From Microbacterium sp. (GTDB lineage: Bacteria > Actinomycetota > Actinomycetes > Actinomycetales > Microbacteriaceae): a stretch of 23,175 bases of DNA. The stretch lies in NCBI GenBank assembly GCA_003248845.1, contig QFPD01000001.1, positions 1 through 23,175 on the forward strand, written 5' to 3'. This document shows positions 15,268 through 23,175 of this stretch, in pieces (the first letter of the stretch is position 1; every line of letters begins with the position of its first letter). A model generated the notes under the pieces. It searched no databases and was not told the origin of the DNA. It was given only the letters and a program-made list of their open reading frames with translations. Position numbers and translations under genes: made by a program.

Positions 15268-16244
15268 GGCACCTCCTCGACACCAAGACGCTCAGCCGCG
15301 CGTCCGCGCTGCAGATCCTCGACGTCGCCGAAGACATGCGCGACACGCAGTCGCGCGAGGTCAAGAAGCTGCCGACGCTGCGCGGCAAGACGGTGGTCAA
15401 CCTCTTCTTCGAAGACTCCACGCGAACGCGGATCTCCTTCGAGGCCGCCGCCAAGCGCCTCTCCGCAGACGTCATCAACTTCTCCGCGAAGGGTTCGTCG
15501 GTCAGCAAGGGGGAGTCCCTCAAGGACACGGCCCAGACGCTGCAGGCGATGGGTGCGGATGCCGTCGTCATCCGCCACGGCGCGTCAGGGGCTCCGCGCA
15601 CGCTCGCCACCAGCGGCTGGATCACCGCCGGCGTCGTCAACGCCGGCGACGGCACCCACGAGCATCCGACGCAGGCTCTTCTCGACGCGTTCACCATCCG
15701 CAAGCGCACGTTCGGCGACGACAGTCGGGGGCGGGATCTCAGCGGCATCCGGGTCGCGATCGTCGGCGACATCCTGCACTCGCGCGTCGCGCGCTCGAAC
15801 GTGTGGCTCCTCGCGACGCTCGGTGCGCATATGACGATCGTCGCGCCGCCCACCCTCGTGCCGCAGGACATCTCGGCGTGGCCGGTCGAGGTGTCCTACG
15901 ACCTCGACGACGCGATCGGCGCCGGCCCCGATGCGATCATGATGCTCCGCATCCAGCTCGAGCGGATGAGCGCCGCCTACTTCCCCACGGAGCGCGAGTA
16001 TGCGCGTCGCTGGGGGCTCGACCGGGCGCGCCTCCAGGCACTGCCGGAAGGTAGCATCGTCATGCACCCCGGACCCATGAACCGCGGGCTGGAGATCTCC
16101 GCCGACGCCGCCGATTCGCCGCGTTCGACCGTGCTGGAGCAGGTCGCGAACGGCGTCTCGGTGCGCATGGCGGCGCTCTACCTGCTGCTGGCCGGCGAAC
16201 GGAACGAACAGCGCGACACGACGACGCAGGAGGACGCCCGATGA
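15264..16244 (+). CDS. pyrB: Aspartate carbamoyltransferase catalytic subunit
   Basis: PyrB (326 aa) joins carbamoyl phosphate and aspartate to N-carbamoyl-aspartate, the committed step of pyrimidine synthesis. The carbamoyl phosphate loop is S52-T-R-T-R56 in [19 protein letters not shown], followed by [14 protein letters not shown] (the 80s loop). H134-P-T-Q137 in [22 protein letters not shown] and [11 protein letters not shown] are also present. All main active-site motifs appear intact. No pyrI regulatory subunit is present, as expected for actinobacteria. The start overlaps the pyrR stop by four bases, and the stop overlaps the pyrC start in the same way. Confidence 0.98.
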   Translation: MRHLLDTKTLSRASALQILDVAEDMRDTQSREVKKLPTLRGKTVVNLFFEDSTRTRISFEAAAKRLSADVINFSAKGSSVSKGESLKDTAQTLQAMGADAVVIRHGASGAPRTLATSGWITAGVVNAGDGTHEHPTQALLDAFTIRKRTFGDDSRGRDLSGIRVAIVGDILHSRVARSNVWLLATLGAHMTIVAPPTLVPQDISAWPVEVSYDLDDAIGAGPDAIMMLRIQLERMSAAYFPTEREYARRWGLDRARLQALPEGSIVMHPGPMNRGLEISADAADSPRSTVLEQVANGVSVRMAALYLLLAGERNEQRDTTTQEDAR

Positions 16245-17548
16245 CGTACCTGATCAAGGGAGCCCGCCTGAGCGGCGGGGATGCCGCGGACCTGCTCATC
16301 ACGGACGGCGTGATCGTCGAGGTCGGCGCCGGCCTCTCGCGCGCGGGTGCGACCGTGATCGACGCCGACGGGCTCATCGCCCTGCCGGGGCTCGTCGACC
16401 TGCACACGCATCTGCGCGAGCCCGGCTACGAGGCATCCGAGACGATCCTTTCGGGGTCGCGCGCCGCTGCGGCGGGCGGGTACACGACCGTGTTCGCGAT
16501 GCCGAACACCTCTCCCGTCGCCGACACGGCCGGTGTCGTCGAGCAGGAGCTCGCTCTCGGCGAGGCCGCCGGCTACGTCCACGTCCAGCCGATCGGCGCC
16601 GTGACGGTCGGACAGAAGGGCGAGCGCCTCGCGGAGCTCGGAGCGATGGCGTCGTCCCGCGCGCGTGTGCGCGTCTTCAGCGACGACGGCTTCTGCGTCT
16701 TCGACCCGCTCATCATGCGACGCGCGCTGGAGTACGTGAAGGCGTTCGACGGCGTCGTCGCGCAGCACGCGCAGGACCCCCGCCTGACCGAGGGCGCTCA
16801 GATGAACGAGGGGACCGTCTCGGCCGAGCTGGGGCTTGCGGGCTGGCCCGCCGTCGCGGAGGAGGCGATCATCGCGCGGGACGTGCTGCTCGCAGAGCAC
16901 GTGGGCTCCCGCCTGCACGTGTGCCACCTCTCCACCGCAGGCTCCGTCGACATCATCCGGTGGGCGAAGAAGCGTGGCGTGAACGTCACCGCCGAGGTCA
17001 CGCCCCACCACCTGCTCCTCACCGAGGAGCTCGTGCGCGGCTACGACGCGCGCTTCAAGGTCAATCCGCCGCTCCGCCGCGACGAAGACGTGATTGCCGT
17101 GCGCGAAGGCCTCGCGGACGGCACGATCGACATCGTCGCAACCGACCACGCGCCGCACCCCGACGAGAGCAAGTCATGCGAGTGGCAGGCCGCCGCGAAC
17201 GGCATGGTCGGCCTCGAGTCTGCGCTCCGTGTCGTGCACGAGGCGATGGTCTCCACGGGCCTGCTCGACTGGGCCGGCGTTGCCCGCGTCATGTCGGCCG
17301 CACCCGCACGCATCGGTCGCCTCACCGGTGCTGGGACGCCGCTCGAGGTCGGCGCACCCGCGTCCCTCACGCTCTACGACCCGTCGCCGGCCCGCGTCTT
17401 CTCGAGGGACGATCTGCGGGGGAGCAGCGTCAACTCTCCGTACCTGGGCCGGGAGCTTCCCGGTGACGTGCGTTGGACGCTCTTCCGCGGTGCGGTGACA
17501 GTCGCCGACGGCGCCGTGGCCGAGTCGATGACGGCGGTCGACGCATGA
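16241..17548 (+). CDS. pyrC: Dihydroorotase (class I)
   Basis: PyrC (435 aa) cyclises N-carbamoyl-aspartate to dihydroorotate. It belongs to the amidohydrolase fold with the metal motif [10 protein letters not shown] (H55, H57), [19 protein letters not shown], and the late motif ATDHAPH with D302, the expected catalytic aspartate, and H303. Length and motifs fit the longer class I enzymes of actinobacteria and Bacillus. The ATG overlaps the pyrB stop as ATGA (16241-16244) and has a strong AGGAGG (16228-16233) seven bases upstream. Its own stop overlaps the next gene by ATGA (17545-17548). Confidence 0.98.
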   Translation: MTYLIKGARLSGGDAADLLITDGVIVEVGAGLSRAGATVIDADGLIALPGLVDLHTHLREPGYEASETILSGSRAAAAGGYTTVFAMPNTSPVADTAGVVEQELALGEAAGYVHVQPIGAVTVGQKGERLAELGAMASSRARVRVFSDDGFCVFDPLIMRRALEYVKAFDGVVAQHAQDPRLTEGAQMNEGTVSAELGLAGWPAVAEEAIIARDVLLAEHVGSRLHVCHLSTAGSVDIIRWAKKRGVNVTAEVTPHHLLLTEELVRGYDARFKVNPPLRRDEDVIAVREGLADGTIDIVATDHAPHPDESKSCEWQAAANGMVGLESALRVVHEAMVSTGLLDWAGVARVMSAAPARIGRLTGAGTPLEVGAPASLTLYDPSPARVFSRDDLRGSSVNSPYLGRELPGDVRWTLFRGAVTVADGAVAESMTAVDA

Positions 17549-18102
17549 CCCGCGAGGGCGCACTCCTCGTGATCCTCGCGGTCGTCGTGGTGCTGATCGC
17601 GCTCGGCGTGCTCGCCTGGCGACGCCGCACTCGACGGGACGGCGACCTCCGGGCCCCCGTCGGTGAGATCCCGACCGGCGCACGGACGACATCGGCCGCT
17701 TCCGGCTTCTACGTCGCCACGACGCCCCACGACGAGCCGCTCGAGCGCCTCGCGATCGCCGGGCTCGCCTTCCGGTCGCGGGTCGACGTGACGGTGACCG
17801 ATCACGGGATCGCGTTGGAGCTCCCGGGCGCCGCCCCGCTCTTCATCCCGATCACCCAGATCGCCGGCATCGACCTCGCGCGGGTCGCGATCGACCGCGT
17901 CGTCGAGACCGGCGGCCTCGTCCGCCTCACCTGGCGGGCGCAGCACGGCGAGCACGACAGCCGGCTCGTCGACACCTACCTCCGGCCCCAGGATGCCTCG
18001 GCGCGCGCGCTCGCGGACGCGATCGCCGCGACGTTGCCGCTCGCCCCGGCATCCGCCCCGCACACTTCACCCACCGACGCTTCGACGGGAACCGACGCAT
18101 GA
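17545..18102 (+). CDS. PH-like domain membrane protein of the pyr operon, function unknown
   Basis: A 185-aa protein with one N-terminal membrane helix (about residues 6-25, [21 protein letters not shown]). A basic stretch RRRTRR follows, then a predicted cytoplasmic domain of about 130 residues rich in short beta strands ([28 protein letters not shown]), resembling bacterial PH-like domains. A gene of the same kind lies between pyrC and carA in other actinobacteria; Mycobacterium tuberculosis Rv1382 occupies this position. The frame is open farther upstream inside pyrC. I chose ATG 17545 because it overlaps the pyrC stop as ATGA, like the neighbouring junctions, and places the hydrophobic helix at the N-terminus. 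The stop overlaps carA by ATGA. No enzymatic motif is seen. Confidence 0.8.
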   Translation: MTREGALLVILAVVVVLIALGVLAWRRRTRRDGDLRAPVGEIPTGARTTSAASGFYVATTPHDEPLERLAIAGLAFRSRVDVTVTDHGIALELPGAAPLFIPITQIAGIDLARVAIDRVVETGGLVRLTWRAQHGEHDSRLVDTYLRPQDASARALADAIAATLPLAPASAPHTSPTDASTGTDA

Positions 18103-19255
18103 CCCCCATCCCCTCCTTCACCACCGACCCCGCCGTCCTCGTGCTCGAGGACGGGTCGCGCCACCCCGGTCGTGCCTACGGCGCCCGCGGCGTCACCCTC
18201 GGAGAGGTCGTCTTCGCGACCGGCATGACGGGCTACCAGGAGACCCTCACCGACCCCTCCTACGCCGGACAGATCGTGCTCCAGACAGCGCCGCACATCG
18301 GCAACACCGGTATGAACGGTGAGGACCCCGAGTCGCGCCGCATCTGGGTCGCCGGCTACATCGTGCGCGATCCCTCGCGCGTCGTGTCCAACTGGCGCGC
18401 CGACGAGTCGCTCGACGATGCGCTCGTCCGCGACGGCATCGTCGGCATCTCGGGGGTCGACACGCGCGCCATCACGCGTGTCCTGCGCTCGGCGGGCTCG
18501 ATGCGCGGCGGGGTGTTCTCCGGCGAGGCCGCCGCGCTGGATGCCGAGGAGCAGCTGCGCCTCGTCCGCGAAGCCCCTGAGATGTCGGGCCAGAACCTCT
18601 CCGCCGAGGTGTCCGTCGCCTCCGCCGAGGTCACCCCGGCGACGGCCGAGCGGATCGGCAACCTCGCCGTGCTCGATCTGGGCGTCAAGCAGGCCACGAT
18701 CGACAACCTCGCCGCGCGCGGCTTCGACGTGCACGTGCTGCCGCAATCGGTGACGATCGACGAGATCCGCGCGATCGATCCGGTCGCGGTCTTCTACTCC
18801 AACGGTCCCGGCGACCCCGCGGCATCCGGCGACCACGTCGCGCTCCTGCGCGCGGTGCTGGATGAGCGCCTGCCGTTCTTCGGGATCTGCTTCGGCAACC
18901 AGCTGCTCGGTCGCGCCCTCGGATTCGGCACCTACAAGCTGCCGTTCGGGCACCGTGGCATCAACCAGCCCGTCCTCGACAAGCACACGGGGCGCGTGGA
19001 GATCACGGCGCACAACCACGGTTTCGCCGTCGATGCGCCGCTCGAGGGTGAGGTGGACTCGCCGAACGGCTACGGCCGCGTCGAGGTGAGCCACATCGGC
19101 CTCAACGACAACGTCGTGGAGGGTCTGCGTGCCCTCGACATCCCCGCGTTCAGCGTGCAGTACCACCCCGAGGCCGCCGCCGGACCGCACGACGCCAACT
19201 ACCTGTTCGATCGCTTCGCCGATCTCGTTCGCTCGACCCTGGAGGCCAGCAAGTA

Positions 19256-19256
<1 letters not shown>
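18099..19256 (+). CDS. carA: Carbamoyl phosphate synthase small (glutaminase) subunit
   Basis: CarA (385 aa) hydrolyses glutamine and passes ammonia to CarB. The N-terminal small-subunit domain has [20 protein letters not shown] and [10 protein letters not shown]. The C-terminal class I glutamine amidotransferase has the nucleophile C264 in [16 protein letters not shown] and the triad partners H356 and E358 in [10 protein letters not shown]. The expected triad is therefore complete. The start overlaps the preceding stop by ATGA (18099-18102). The TAA stop shares one base with the carB ATG (TAATG, 19254-19258). The product serves both pyrimidine and arginine synthesis. Confidence 0.98.
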
Positions 19257-22554
<3,298 letters not shown>

Positions 22555-22558
<4 letters not shown>

Positions 22559-23175
22559 GCTTCGGCGCGCGGCTGCGGGTCGCGCTCGACACGCACGGAC
22601 CCCTGTGCGTCGGGATCGACCCGCACGAGGCGCTGCTGCGCGCGTGGGGGCTGGATGCCTCGGCATCCGGGGCCCGCGAGTTCGGCCTGCGCACGGTCGA
22701 GGCCGCAGCCGGACGGGTGGGCATCGTGAAGCCGCAGGTCGCCTTCTACGAGCGCTACGGCTCGGCCGGGTTCGCGGCGCTCGAGGACGTGATGGCAGCC
22801 GCGCGCACGGCGGGGCTCCTCGTCATCGCCGACGCCAAGCGCGGCGACATCGGCACGACGATGGACGGCTACGCCGCGGCGTGGCTCGTCCCCGGCGCTC
22901 CGCTCGAGTGCGACGCGGTGACCCTCAGCCCCTACCTCGGCACCGATGCTCTGCACGGGGCGCTCTCCACGGCGCTCGAGCACGACAAGGGCGCGTTCGT
23001 CCTCGCCGCGACGAGCAACCCCGAAGCGGCGGCCGGTCAACAGGCACGGATCGACGACGAGGAGACGGTCGCCGAGCGCGTCGCGCACGATGTCGCGGCG
23101 CGCAACATCGGGGCCCCCGGCTCGCTCGGCTCGGTCGGACTCGTCGTCGGTGCCACCGTCGATCGGCGTGCTTTC
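22555..23175 (+). CDS. pyrF: Orotidine 5'-phosphate decarboxylase, type 2 (3' end outside window)
   Basis: PyrF decarboxylates OMP to UMP, the last step of the pathway. The 207 codons present are open to the window end, so the gene is truncated by the window, not broken. The catalytic motif is DAKRGDI with D93, K95 and D98, and the opening CVGIDPH and the [13 protein letters not shown] segment are typical of the longer type 2 enzymes of actinobacteria. The GTG start overlaps the carB stop by four bases and has GGAGGT (22543-22548) six bases upstream. Genes for dihydroorotate dehydrogenase and orotate phosphoribosyltransferase are not in this window. Confidence 0.97.

Overview
The window is GC-rich DNA with dense coding and many GTG starts. 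Gene content and protein signatures point to a high-GC actinobacterium, most likely Microbacteriaceae (Microbacterium or a close relative). The main clues are the 13E12-type DUF222/HNH protein, TAnnnT -10 elements, the efp-nusB and pyrR-pyrB-pyrC-x-carA-carB-pyrF gene orders, and one intergenic palindrome of a kind I recall from Microbacteriaceae genomes. This assignment is inference; no rRNA or other phylogenetic marker is present.

Layout. (1) 1-866: the 3' end of efp followed by nusB, conserved translation and transcription housekeeping genes. (2) 867-6631: a minus-strand DUF2207-type membrane protein and a plus-strand SNF2 helicase diverge from a 23-bp gap, followed by a plus-strand protein with a metallo-beta-lactamase-like domain and a C-terminal Rieske domain. 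(3) 6624-7819: a palindromic repeat that supplies the stop codon of the Rieske gene, then a minus-strand DUF222/HNH endonuclease pseudogene broken by an internal deletion and frameshift. (4) 7820-14267: a 157-bp divergent intergenic region with a perfect inverted repeat around a -10-like element, then a complete type I restriction-modification operon, hsdM-hsdS-hsdR, with overlapping reading frames. (5) 14276-14662: a small four-helix membrane protein. (6) 14660-23175: the de novo pyrimidine operon pyrR-pyrB-pyrC-(PH-like membrane protein)-carA-carB-pyrF. Each junction has overlapping stop and start codons, and pyrF runs off the end.

How it works together. The pyr genes encode carbamoyl phosphate synthetase (CarAB), aspartate transcarbamoylase (PyrB), dihydroorotase (PyrC) and OMP decarboxylase (PyrF), covering much of UMP synthesis. 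The untranslated leader of pyrR contains a hairpin matching the PyrR RNA-binding loop consensus, placed directly against the pyrR Shine-Dalgarno sequence with no attenuator visible. This suggests PyrR-dependent translational repression that could spread through the chain of coupled starts.

The roughly 13.8 kb between nusB and pyrR looks like an accessory block, because these genes lie close together in some relatives. It holds a defence operon (hsdMSR), a nuclease remnant and several uncharacterised genes. I found no tRNA, rRNA, CRISPR array, insertion sequence or intact recombinase in the window.
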